Source of the DNA: Candidatus Melainabacteria bacterium
GTDB taxonomy: Bacteria; Cyanobacteriota; Vampirovibrionia; Obscuribacterales; Obscuribacteraceae
Direction: 5' to 3'
DNA length: 15,205 nt
NCBI GenBank assembly: GCA_003175915.1
Contig: PSRH01000285.1
Coordinates: 1 to 15,205 of the forward strand
The notes beneath the pieces were generated by a model. The model was not told where the DNA came from, searched no databases, and saw only the letters and a program-made list of their open reading frames with translations. The stretch's first letter is position 1. Every line of letters begins with the position of its first letter. Positions 1-7,206 of this stretch are shown here, one piece after another. A program made the position numbers and the translations under genes.

Positions 1-788
1 ATTTGGCTGGCTGCCGGCTGGCCTGGACATTCACCAATAATGACGGTTCCAAGTCGAAAACGTGCGGCAATGCCATGCGCTGTCTGGCCCTCTGGGCCTA
101 TAAGAAAGGCTTGCTCAAAGATCGGGCAAAGGTTTTGACAGAAACCGGTCCAGTAGAAGTCGTCTTCCACTCGGAAGAAAAAATCGAGGTTGACCTCGGC
201 GTGCCTCATCTTGCCGCACAAGAAGTGCCATTTACTGGCGTTGATAGCGGCAAGCAGGTGGTGGCCAGCCCTTTCAATATCGGTAGCGACAATTTACAGA
301 TCACCAGTGTGAGCATGGGCAATCCTCACTGTCTGGTCTTCTCCGCTGCCATTCTTGCCAATACGCGCGTGCAGCTGCCCTTCGACCGGGAGAGCCAACT
401 GCAAGAACTACCTCCAGGGTTAGCCGCCCTGGCCGAAAAGATCCAGGCCGATCCGCGATTCCCTGAGGGGGTCAACGTTTCCTTTGTACTCTCCCACAAG
501 CGGGACAGCGCCCGGGCGATTGTCTTCGAAAGAGGCTGTGGAGCGACCCTTGCTTGTGGCAGTGCAGCAGCGGCGATTCTTGTCGGCGGCGTCCTGGAAG
601 GCCGGCTGGATCGCCAGGCCACGATCACCTTACCGGGTGGCAACCTGCTAGTAAATTGGTCCAATCAAGACAATCGTGTCCGCATCACCGGCCCGGCCCG
701 GCTTGTCTTTGAAGGGCATTTTGCCTTGCCCTTGTCGCAATTGAACCTTCCTAAAAGATCGGCGCTATCGGGGGCGATGGCCAAATGA
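1..788 (+). CDS. dapF: Diaminopimelate epimerase, 5'-truncated by window edge
   Basis: Converts LL- to meso-diaminopimelate, the last epimerisation before lysine and peptidoglycan cross-linking units; cytosolic. The reading frame is open to the left edge, so the start lies outside; about 261 residues are visible. Both cysteine motifs of the family are present: NNDGSKSKTCGNAMRC near the visible N-terminus (Cys codon at 63-65) and FERGCGATLACGSAAAA (Cys codon at 555-557). These supply the two-base thiol/thiolate mechanism in known DapF enzymes. Two positions differ from the usual pattern: GNGxRC is GNAMRC, and GxGETxACG is GCGATLACG, so the Glu is Ala. The conserved Glu-Arg pair before the second cysteine is kept. 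The stop overlaps the ftsQ start (ATGA at 785-788), which suggests translational coupling. A related racemase of the same fold is possible, but the paired cysteines favour DapF. Confidence 0.88.
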   Translation, partial: LAGCRLAWTFTNNDGSKSKTCGNAMRCLALWAYKKGLLKDRAKVLTETGPVEVVFHSEEKIEVDLGVPHLAAQEVPFTGVDSGKQVVASPFNIGSDNLQITSVSMGNPHCLVFSAAILANTRVQLPFDRESQLQELPPGLAALAEKIQADPRFPEGVNVSFVLSHKRDSARAIVFERGCGATLACGSAAAAILVGGVLEGRLDRQATITLPGGNLLVNWSNQDNRVRITGPARLVFEGHFALPLSQLNLPKRSALSGAMAK

Positions 789-1636
789 ACCTCCCGGTAG
801 AACGCCGCAGGGAATGGATTCGCAGCCGCCGCGAACAGCGCAAGCTTATGCGGAGAGCCCGCTTGCGCAGGCAAATGCTGCGCTATGCCTTGCTCATACT
901 GCTCATGTTCACGGCCACCAGTGGCTTCTATTACCTGCCCTGGTCCATAGCCAACGCTCGGGAGCAAATCGTAGTTAGAGGCAACAAAGTAGTTAGCGAT
1001 GAGCAGGTGCGGCAGGCCCTTGAATCAGCACTGGGGCGACCAATCTATCGTTTGAATCCGCACGAGCTCGAGTCTGACGTAAAAAGCTTAGACGTCGTCC
1101 AGCAGGCCTTTGTCAGGCGCTACTGTTTGCCGAGGCCCAAATTGGTCGTCGAGATATTGGAGGAGTTTCCCTGGGCCAGCTACGCCACCGACCCGGACTG
1201 CCAACCCAAATGGGTGATCGCTGAATCAGGGCGAAAAGTCCTCATCAGTGAATTTCCAAAGGTAATCCAACCTCCTCTCAAAATTTACGGACAGTCCAGC
1301 CGCGCTTTTACCAGCAAAGAAGTCAGTCAGTGGGCTAACTGGATTAGTTATATCGAAAAACAAACGCAATGCCCGGTGGAATCAGTCGATATGAGAAACC
1401 CGCAGGAAGTGAAAGTGATTGCTGGAGATCTGTGCCTGAAATTGGGCAGTCCTGACTCTTCGCTGACCCGGCGGCTGGCCAGGCTAGCCTCGGTCCTCAG
1501 CGTCATCGATCCGATGCGCGACAAGCTCGAGTTCATCGACCTGGGGTTAGACAGCAATATTCCGCTCAAACTAGCTCGTAAAGCGGGAACGCAGCATTCG
1601 CTCGGGCAGTTGCCTACACCCCGTTCGCAGTTGTGA
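785..1636 (+). CDS. ftsQ: FtsQ-type cell division protein with POTRA domain
   Basis: A bitopic inner-membrane divisome protein; in known bacteria FtsQ links early and late division proteins through its periplasmic POTRA and beta domains. The 283 residues show this order: a strongly basic cytoplasmic tail (residues 7-33, rich in Arg), one transmembrane helix (about 34-54), then a POTRA-like segment from about residue 60 containing IVVRGNKVVSDEQVRQAL and the following strand-helix pattern to about 132, then a beta-rich C-terminal part. It starts with ATG inside the dapF stop (ATGA overlap). The product carries more cysteines than I would expect in a periplasmic domain. It is followed by a convergent gene, so ftsA/ftsZ are not next door. 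The family call rests on topology and the POTRA pattern; an uncharacterised POTRA protein is the main alternative. Confidence 0.75.
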   Translation: MNLPVERRREWIRSRREQRKLMRRARLRRQMLRYALLILLMFTATSGFYYLPWSIANAREQIVVRGNKVVSDEQVRQALESALGRPIYRLNPHELESDVKSLDVVQQAFVRRYCLPRPKLVVEILEEFPWASYATDPDCQPKWVIAESGRKVLISEFPKVIQPPLKIYGQSSRAFTSKEVSQWANWISYIEKQTQCPVESVDMRNPQEVKVIAGDLCLKLGSPDSSLTRRLARLASVLSVIDPMRDKLEFIDLGLDSNIPLKLARKAGTQHSLGQLPTPRSQL

Positions 1637-1667
1637 TCGCCAATCCAATCTAAAAGAAATCAGGGCC

Positions 1668-1704
1668 GGGCGATGCCATGCATCGCCCATTTACCGGACA
1701 AGAC
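1668..1704. repeat. REP-like palindrome, unit A, between convergent genes
   Basis: Perfect 9-bp inverted repeat GGGCGATGC (1668-1676) / GCATCGCCC (1680-1688) with loop CAT. The downstream tag CCGGACAAGAC (1694-1704) recurs inverted at 7002-7012 beside another copy of the palindrome. It sits between the ends of ftsQ (+) and the FAD oxidoreductase (-). The stem could slow or end transcription from both sides, but no U-run follows it directly on either strand; the closest is a T-rich stretch about 8 bases past the stem on the minus strand. Confidence 0.75.
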
Positions 1705-1721
1705 CGTTGGAGCGTTATCGC

Positions 1722-3350
1722 CTATTCTTCCGGGTTTGCTTCAGCCGCTTCTTCGTGGTAATCGGTTTCGGTGTTTATCAACCAGATATTGTCTCTGCTC
1801 TTGATTCCGGCAGCAATGTTCTCCACCGCCGCTATAGCGGTCAACATCGAGTGGTCTTGATTGTTGTATTTATGCATGCCGTTGCGGCCGATTAAATATA
1901 GATTCTCGATTTGATCGGCAAACTCTCTGATTTCATGAAAGCGATCGTAAGTGCCGAAGTAACCCGGGTAGGTCTTGGGCATGCGGATCACGGTTGAATC
2001 GAGAATTTCTTCTCCTGGCTTGATAATGCCAATCAGCTCCAGTTCCCGAGCGGCAAATTCCGTCAAGCGAGCATCGCTCATCTGCCAGAGGTCATCGCAC
2101 TCGTTGCAGAAATACTCAAGACCAAGCCAAACTTTGGATTTATCGGCAACCAGATATGGGCTCCAATTGTTGAAGATTTGCAGGCGACCGAGCAGGACAT
2201 CCGGTTCTTGAATGTAGATCCAATTATCGGAAATCAGCTTCTTACCGTTATTACTTTCAGACTTGAGAGCCAACTGTTTGACGAGGATGCCTACGGTAAT
2301 AAAGTCTCTATAGCTTAGGCCTTCGCTTACTTCCTTGACGTTAGCGGGTGCCTTATCTCCGAGCGCTCTGACGAAATCTTTAATAGCCATCGTCGAGAAG
2401 AAATAGTCGCCCTCATAGCGTTCCTTTTGTCCGTTCTCCAGATTGGTCACCTCCACGGCAACGACCTTGTTACCTTCAACGATAACGGCTCTTACTTCAA
2501 GGTTCATTTTGATCTGCCCGCCGCCTTGCTTGACTTTGTCGGCCACCAACTCCCACATCTGGCCCGGGCCAAACTTTGGATAGAGGAATTGTTCGATAAG
2601 CGACGTTTCTGTATTCTTTGCCTGTCCGCCGAAAGGGGCCAGGAGCTTTGAAAAAAAGTGGCGCACCGCTTTCAGGAGCGATAGTCCTTTTATTCTTTGT
2701 GCTCCCCAGGCAGCACTGATTTGCGAGCAGGGAACGCCCCAAACTTTTTCTGTATAAGATTTGAAGAACGTTGTGTAGAGCTCATTGCCAAAGCGATTGA
2801 CAAAAAACTCCGCCAGGTTGCGTTCCGGCTTGATCGGAAAAAGCATGGATTGCATGTAGCTAAAGCCAATTTTCATCGTTCTGAGAATGCCCAGTTTCTG
2901 CAAAGTCGCCAAACTCAAACTGATCGGATAGTCGAAGAGCTTGCGCATGAAATAGATGCGCGAGCGGCGATTGCGCAAAAGCATCACCTCATCCGACTGT
3001 TCCGGATTGACTGCCTGCCCACTGGCTGCTACTTGTCTAATGGCTTTCCGGTAAGAAATGAAATGTTCTTTTTGATTGGTGGACTCAAGCGGCATGAAGT
3101 CAAACCACCAGTTCATGACGCGATCTGACTTAGAAAAGAAACGGTGTCCTCCTATATCTATACGGTTGCCTTTATAGTTGACCGTTCTTGCCAGTCCGCC
3201 CAAATAGTCACTACGCTCGAGCACGATCGGCTTTAGCGATGTTTGCTTCAACAACTCATAGGCGGCAGTGAGCCCGGCCGGACCCGCACCGATGATTATG
3301 ACTATTTCATTCCGGTTGGTTCGAGTTTCCAAATTCACCAGACCAATCAA
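1722..3350 (-). CDS. FAD-dependent oxidoreductase, UDP-galactopyranose mutase-like
   Basis: A 542-residue flavoprotein of the amine-oxidase/protoporphyrinogen-oxidase/UDP-galactopyranose-mutase superfamily. The N-terminal Rossmann motif is IVIIIGAGPAGLTAAYELL (glycines at 21, 23, 26), with Glu45 placed to bind FAD ribose and Gly-Gly at 51-52. It is followed by DIGGHRFFSKSDRV, typical of the subgroup. Near the C-terminus LIGRNGMHKYNNQDHSMLTA is the second FAD-contacting segment, where mutases carry a Gly-Arg motif. The substrate cannot be read from the sequence. Proteins of this kind often sit with nucleotide-sugar and glycan genes, and ugd/uxs lie about 1.2 kb away. No ATG is available: a stop lies six codons upstream of the TTG at 3350, and GTG at 3338 is the other candidate. 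No clear Shine-Dalgarno supports either. It lies 180 bases downstream of mazG on the same strand. Confidence 0.75.
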   Translation of the reverse strand: MIGLVNLETRTNRNEIVIIIGAGPAGLTAAYELLKQTSLKPIVLERSDYLGGLARTVNYKGNRIDIGGHRFFSKSDRVMNWWFDFMPLESTNQKEHFISYRKAIRQVAASGQAVNPEQSDEVMLLRNRRSRIYFMRKLFDYPISLSLATLQKLGILRTMKIGFSYMQSMLFPIKPERNLAEFFVNRFGNELYTTFFKSYTEKVWGVPCSQISAAWGAQRIKGLSLLKAVRHFFSKLLAPFGGQAKNTETSLIEQFLYPKFGPGQMWELVADKVKQGGGQIKMNLEVRAVIVEGNKVVAVEVTNLENGQKERYEGDYFFSTMAIKDFVRALGDKAPANVKEVSEGLSYRDFITVGILVKQLALKSESNNGKKLISDNWIYIQEPDVLLGRLQIFNNWSPYLVADKSKVWLGLEYFCNECDDLWQMSDARLTEFAARELELIGIIKPGEEILDSTVIRMPKTYPGYFGTYDRFHEIREFADQIENLYLIGRNGMHKYNNQDHSMLTAIAAVENIAAGIKSRDNIWLINTETDYHEEAAEANPEE

Positions 3351-3530
3351 ATCTACCCAACGCGATCAGGTACTTGTATTCTTACCCAATTAAGTGACAT
3401 CTTCGTCGAAACTTTCACTTTGCAAATGGCGATGCTGAAAAGCGACCAGTTTGCTCAGAACTTTAGCACCTACAGAGCGCCTTAAGTCCTGACAAGAGCT
3501 TGCCCGAAGGCTGATAAATCGAACAAGCCT

Positions 3531-4346
3531 TTAGCCCGCTGCTTCTTTAGCTTCTTTCCAGAGCTTTCCCCACTCACTCGGGGTCAATTCCTTTAATGGT
3601 TTAGGCGAACGCTTTTCCATTTCGTAGAAGCGCCGCTTAAATTTTTCGATTGACATGAGCAACGACTCTTCGCAATTGAGTCCATGCCAGCGAGCGATAT
3701 TCACCATCGTGAAAAGAATGTCCCCCATTTCCAGATCCATTTCAATAAGCAATCGCTCTTTCTCTTCTTTACCCTGGTTTGCCTGGCTCGCTTGAGCGGC
3801 TTCCCGGAATTCTGCCAGCTCGCTGTCCAACTGCTGCCAGATTTCACTTGCGTCATTCCACTCGAAGCCTTGCCCGACCGCCTTCTCGGAAATTTTGAGG
3901 GCCTTGAGCAAGGCCGGCAGAGTGGTTGGCACGCCATCCAGGCTTGAACGGGTTTTGTGCTGACGCTCTTGTTCTTTCAGACCTTCCCACTGAGCCAGGA
4001 CTTCCTCAGCAGTGGCTAAGCTGGCTTCACCAAAAACGTGCGGGTGCCTGCGCACCATCTTTTCGTTAATCGTATGAGCGACATCTTCGATGTCAAATTG
4101 ATTGGCATCTTTTGCCACCTGGGCGTTCAGTACCACCTGAAGAAGCAAGTCACCAAGCTCTTCTTTCAGCTTTTCACTGTCGTCAAGATGGATCGCCTCT
4201 AGCACCTCATAAGCTTCTTCCATAAGGAATCGAGCTAGCGTCCGATGCGTTTGCTCGCGATCCCAGGGGCAGCCATTCGGGGCCCTCAGCCGGGCAATTG
4301 TCGCAATGAGCTTCTCTACATTGGTGGGATTGCTTTTCGTTTCCAT
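3531..4346 (-). CDS. mazG: Nucleoside triphosphate pyrophosphohydrolase MazG
   Basis: Hydrolyses (d)NTPs to the monophosphate and pyrophosphate, a house-cleaning activity against aberrant nucleotides; cytosolic. At 271 residues it has the usual two-domain length. The first domain opens with GCPWDREQTHRTL and carries metal-binding acidic motifs: Glu43-Glu44-x-x-Glu47 (EEAYE) and Glu62-Glu63-x-x-Asp66 (EELGD), then the signature RRHPHVFGE. A second MazG-like helix set follows after a Glu/Gln-rich linker (EMDLEMGDILFTMVNIARW). The ATG at 4346 is the natural start because the conserved region begins within 20 residues. The 5' region is shared with divergent ugd; the FAD oxidoreductase follows after 180 bases and may have its own promoter. 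Confidence 0.95.
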   Translation of the reverse strand: METKSNPTNVEKLIATIARLRAPNGCPWDREQTHRTLARFLMEEAYEVLEAIHLDDSEKLKEELGDLLLQVVLNAQVAKDANQFDIEDVAHTINEKMVRRHPHVFGEASLATAEEVLAQWEGLKEQERQHKTRSSLDGVPTTLPALLKALKISEKAVGQGFEWNDASEIWQQLDSELAEFREAAQASQANQGKEEKERLLIEMDLEMGDILFTMVNIARWHGLNCEESLLMSIEKFKRRFYEMEKRSPKPLKELTPSEWGKLWKEAKEAAG

Positions 4347-4373
4347 GAAGTTTCAACACTAACACTTCAACCT

Positions 4374-4400
4374 TTGACATTCTTTAGCAAGGCTTATAGT
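4374..4400 (+). promoter_or_regulatory. Possible sigma70-type promoter upstream of ugd
   Basis: TTGACA (4374-4379) is a perfect -35 box and TATAGT (4395-4400) matches five of six -10 positions, but the spacer is only 15 bases. It would give a leader of about 175 bases before ugd, containing a small GGCAC/GTGCC stem at 4452-4469. Confidence 0.3.
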
Positions 4401-4502
4401 TGACGCTTGGGGCACGCTAAAGCCGCATCCGCAGTCGTTTTTGCGCTCCATGGCACCAACCCCTGTGCCGCACCTGGGCAATCTGACTGAATATTCACGT
4501 GG

Positions 4503-4531
4503 TTTATTCGCAATCCCGGGCTCGCTACAAT
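4503..4531 (+). promoter_or_regulatory. Possible proximal promoter of ugd-uxs
   Basis: TACAAT (4526-4531) is a five-of-six -10 box with a weak TTTATT at the -35 position and a 17-base spacer. Transcription would start near 4538, leaving a leader of about 40 bases to the GTG at 4581 but only about 10 to the GTG at 4548. This favours the later start. Confidence 0.3.
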
Positions 4532-4580
4532 ATTATTTGATGAGTTCGTGTCCATTCATTTTCGGGGAATTCTTGCGTTC

Positions 4581-5972
4581 GTGAACATATGCGTAATTGG
4601 AGCCGGATACGTAGGGCTTGTTACCAGCGCTTGTTTGGCTTATTTGGGCAATGATGTGATAGCCGTGGAGGCTGATCAGTCTCGCCTGGACAGCCTCAAG
4701 CGCGGCATCGTCCCCTTCTTTGAGCCAGGTCTGAACGACCTTGTAAAGCAGTGCTCAGAGCTAGGCTCGTTGACATTCAGCAGCAAAATTGACGAGGCAG
4801 TAAAGAAATCCCAGATCATCTTCATCGCCGTTGGCACGCCGTCGCTAGCCAACGGCGAGCCTGACCTCACTCAGGTCATGACTGTGGCAAGAGAAATTGG
4901 TCAGTCCCTTGATTCGACAAAGAAGCGCGTCATTGTGAACAAATCGACCGTTCCTGTTGGTTCGGGGAATTGGGTCGAGATGCTGGTCAACCAGGGCTTG
5001 ATGATGATTCAAACCGTGCCGGCTGGCGCCGCCCGCTCACAAGCGCCGGCATTTTCCATAGTCAGCAACCCGGAATTCTTGAGGGAAGGCAGCGCCCTGG
5101 CCGATTCCTTCTATCCCGACCGAATCGTCGTCGGGGCCCAGGACGAGGCTGCCGTGGAGCTTATGCGCAAGCTTTACGGCCCGATTCTCGATCAGAGTTT
5201 CACCCCCCCTGATGTTGCCCCCCGGCCGGCAAAGTTACCGCCGATACCGTTGGTGGTGACGGATTTGGCCAGCGCCGAATTGATCAAGTACTCAGCCAAC
5301 GCATTTCTGGCCCTGAAAATCAGCTTCGCCAATGAAATCGCGGGACTTTGCGAAAAATCAGGCGCAGACATAAGGGAAGTAATGCGCGGCATCGGACTCG
5401 ATAAAAGGATCGGCCAGTACTTTCTCAACGCCGGTATAGGTTGGGGTGGTAGTTGCTTTGGCAAAGACATTAACGCTCTTATGCAGGTGGCTAAAGAGTA
5501 CAACTACCCAACGCCATTGCTCGAGGCTACCAGCGATGTCAATTACAGACAACGCACTTCAGTAATCAAGAAACTGCAGGACGAATTGAAGATTATCAAA
5601 GGAAGAACGGTAGGTCTCATGGGCCTGTCCTTTAAACCCAATACTGACGACTTAAGAGATGCGCCTAGCCTGACTATCGCCCAGCACCTGATCAAAATGG
5701 GAGCTACCGTCAAAGCCTACGATCCTGTCAGCAACGCAAATTGCCGCACTATTCATCCAGAAATAGAGATTACTTATTGCGAAAATCTAGAGCAATTAGC
5801 AACTGGTGTGGACGCCCTGGTACTAGTCACGGAATGGGATGAGTTCAAACAAGCTCCCTGGAAAAAAATAGCCGGACTAATGAAGGGTTTGCTGATAATA
5901 GACGGGCGAAATGCCCTGGATAAGGATGCCTTGGTCAAAATCGGTTTCACGTACCGGGGAATCGGATATTAG
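4581..5972 (+). CDS. ugd: UDP-glucose 6-dehydrogenase, cyanobacterial-type
   Basis: Oxidises UDP-glucose to UDP-glucuronate with two NAD+; cytosolic. From the GTG at 4581 the protein has 463 residues and begins NICVIGAGYVGLVTSACLAYLG, the Rossmann NAD site exactly where family members start. A GTG at 4548 would add 11 residues with no homology and no ribosome site, so I prefer 4581. Later landmarks are STVPVGSG, SNPEFLREGSALADS, the hinge LASAELIKYSANAFLALKIS, the catalytic-cysteine block GWGGSCFGKD and the C-terminal LMGLSFKPNTDDLRDAP. The catalytic motif is the GGSCFGKD variant, not GGSCFPKD, and there is an extra Pro-rich segment (FTPPDVAPRPAKLPPIPLV) before the hinge. I recall both from cyanobacterial enzymes. 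The next gene, uxs, uses its product and starts 9 bases after the stop. Confidence 0.95.
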   Translation: MNICVIGAGYVGLVTSACLAYLGNDVIAVEADQSRLDSLKRGIVPFFEPGLNDLVKQCSELGSLTFSSKIDEAVKKSQIIFIAVGTPSLANGEPDLTQVMTVAREIGQSLDSTKKRVIVNKSTVPVGSGNWVEMLVNQGLMMIQTVPAGAARSQAPAFSIVSNPEFLREGSALADSFYPDRIVVGAQDEAAVELMRKLYGPILDQSFTPPDVAPRPAKLPPIPLVVTDLASAELIKYSANAFLALKISFANEIAGLCEKSGADIREVMRGIGLDKRIGQYFLNAGIGWGGSCFGKDINALMQVAKEYNYPTPLLEATSDVNYRQRTSVIKKLQDELKIIKGRTVGLMGLSFKPNTDDLRDAPSLTIAQHLIKMGATVKAYDPVSNANCRTIHPEIEITYCENLEQLATGVDALVLVTEWDEFKQAPWKKIAGLMKGLLIIDGRNALDKDALVKIGFTYRGIGY

Positions 5973-5975
5973 GAG
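5971..5975 (+). promoter_or_regulatory. Shine-Dalgarno fixing the TTG start of uxs
   Basis: AGGAG overlaps the ugd stop codon (TAG at 5970-5972) and lies six bases before the TTG at 5982, the first codon of the conserved Rossmann strand. It supports TTG initiation and ugd-uxs coupling. Confidence 0.65.
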
Positions 5976-5981
5976 ACCATA

Positions 5982-6923
5982 TTGAGAGTTGTCATCACAG
6001 GCGGTGCCGGGTTCATCGGCTCACACTTAACAGATCGACTGCTAAGCGAAGGGCACGAAGTATCCGTTCTGGACAATCTCATCACCGGCAACTTTAATAA
6101 CCTGGTTCATCACCAGAATAACCCCCGCTTTCAATTCATCCACCACAACGTCAGCAACCATATTCACGTCATCGGAGACGTCGATTGGGTAATTCACTTC
6201 GCTTCACCTGCCAGTCCTATAGATTACCTTCACTTCCCGATCGAAACGCTTAAAGTGAATTCGCTGGGAACGCACAACACTCTCGGTCTGGCCCGCACCA
6301 AAGGGGCGAAGTATTTGTTGGCGAGCACCTCGGAAGTCTACGGCGATCCAGAAATTCACCCACAACCCGAGTCTTACTGGGGCCATGTCAATCCCATCGG
6401 CCCGCGCGGTGTTTATGATGAGTCAAAGCGATTCGCCGAGGCCATAACCATGGCCTACCATCATAAGCATGGCTTAGACAGCCGCATTGCCAGAATCTTC
6501 AATTGTTACGGGCCGCGCTTGCGTCTAGATGACGGCAGAGTAGTTTCCAATTTCATAGGGCAGGCCCTCACTAATAAACCCCTGACCGTTTACGGGGATG
6601 GCTCACAGACTCGTAGCTTTCAGTACATCTCCGACTTGATCGAAGGTTTGGCTAAGCTTATGGCTGTTGATCATCACGAACCTGTCAATCTCGGCAATCC
6701 CACGGAAAAAACGGTTCTGGAACTGGCAAAATTGATCAAAGAATTGACCAAATCGAAAAGCGAGATCATCATAAAACCGTTACCGGTGGATGATCCAAAG
6801 CGAAGGCTGCCCGATATTTCCAAAGCAAAGAAATTGCTCAACTGGTCTCCGAACAAGGATTTGGTTGAAGGTCTGACTGAAACTATTGCCTGGTATCGCG
6901 AACAACTCAAGATCAAAGTTTAG
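5982..6923 (+). CDS. uxs: UDP-glucuronate decarboxylase (UDP-xylose synthase)
   Basis: Short-chain dehydrogenase/reductase that oxidises, decarboxylates and re-reduces UDP-glucuronate to UDP-xylose. The 313 residues begin with the NAD-binding GGAGFIGSH at 7-15. ASTSEVYGDPEIHPQPESYW, the diagnostic UXS block, supplies the active-site Ser/Thr and Glu. The catalytic Tyr-x-x-x-Lys is YDESK within NPIGPRGVYDESKR. RIARIFNCYGPR and VYGDGSQTRSFQYISDL are further UXS hallmarks that also occur in related epimerases. The soluble, short form has no N-terminal membrane segment. Initiation is at TTG with a good AGGAG. Paired with ugd it makes UDP-xylose or a 4-keto intermediate for surface glycan. A UDP-glucuronate 4-epimerase is less likely because of the SEVYGDPEIHPQPESYW block. 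Confidence 0.92.
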   Translation: MRVVITGGAGFIGSHLTDRLLSEGHEVSVLDNLITGNFNNLVHHQNNPRFQFIHHNVSNHIHVIGDVDWVIHFASPASPIDYLHFPIETLKVNSLGTHNTLGLARTKGAKYLLASTSEVYGDPEIHPQPESYWGHVNPIGPRGVYDESKRFAEAITMAYHHKHGLDSRIARIFNCYGPRLRLDDGRVVSNFIGQALTNKPLTVYGDGSQTRSFQYISDLIEGLAKLMAVDHHEPVNLGNPTEKTVLELAKLIKELTKSKSEIIIKPLPVDDPKRRLPDISKAKKLLNWSPNKDLVEGLTETIAWYREQLKIKV

Positions 6924-6964
6924 GCTCTTCTTGGAACGCTGCAACGGAATTTCTCAGCTGTTGG

Positions 6965-7031
6965 GGGCGACGCATGCCATAGCCCGTTTCAGATGGAGTT
7001 CGTCTTGTCCGGGCAATGCATGGCATCGCCC
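6965..7031. repeat. REP-like palindrome pair, unit B
   Basis: Two related palindromes face each other: a degenerate left copy (6965-6985, GGGCGACGC / CCATAGCCC) and a better right copy GGGCAATGC (7011-7019) / GCATCGCCC (7023-7031) with loop ATG and one mismatch. The linker tag GTCTTGTCCGG (7002-7012) is the inverse of the tag beside unit A at 1694-1704. It lies between uxs and the DUF6599-like gene. Confidence 0.65.
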
Positions 7032-7046
7032 GAATTTCGAACCAGC

Positions 7047-7068
7047 GGGCGGCTGAAGCCGCCCCTAC
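7047..7068. repeat. REP-like palindrome, unit C, ending CCCCTAC
   Basis: Perfect 8-bp stem GGGCGGCT (7047-7054) / AGCCGCCC (7057-7064), followed by CTAC. The terminal GCCCCTAC is shared with the pair at 11373-11447, so it looks like a second sequence type of the same dispersed family. Confidence 0.65.
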
Positions 7069-7149
7069 AAAATACCCTACTAACGACAACCACATGTCCC
7101 ACCAATTGGCAACCATCGTAGGTAGGGTTTGTTCTTCTTACGATCTGAC

Positions 7150-7180
7150 TTGCCAGAAGCCTGATTACTTCTGCTAGACT
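7150..7180 (+). promoter_or_regulatory. Possible promoter of the DUF6599-like gene
   Basis: TTGCCA (7150-7155) and TAGACT (7175-7180) with an extended TG two bases before the -10 box. The spacer is 19 bases, longer than ideal. The start codon follows at 7207. Confidence 0.3.
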
Positions 7181-7206
7181 TTCCATCTCTTCGCAATCGC
7201 CCAATC

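Noticed and set aside
665..967. Minus-strand frame across the dapF-ftsQ junction
   Set aside because: It is antisense to two recognisable genes and has no motif of its own.
1668..1688. Classical rho-independent terminator between ftsQ and the FAD oxidoreductase
   Set aside because: The stem is good, but no U-run follows directly on either strand, and the same palindrome recurs elsewhere, so a dispersed repeat explains it better.
2427..3128. Plus-strand frames of 74 and 143 codons
   Set aside because: They lie entirely inside the minus-strand FAD oxidoreductase, whose motifs are clear; these are antisense shadows.
4540..4542. ATG just upstream of ugd as its start
   Set aside because: It is out of frame with the dehydrogenase.
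6965..7068. CRISPR array
   Set aside because: The palindromes are few, differ in sequence and orientation, have no regular spacers, and no cas gene is present.
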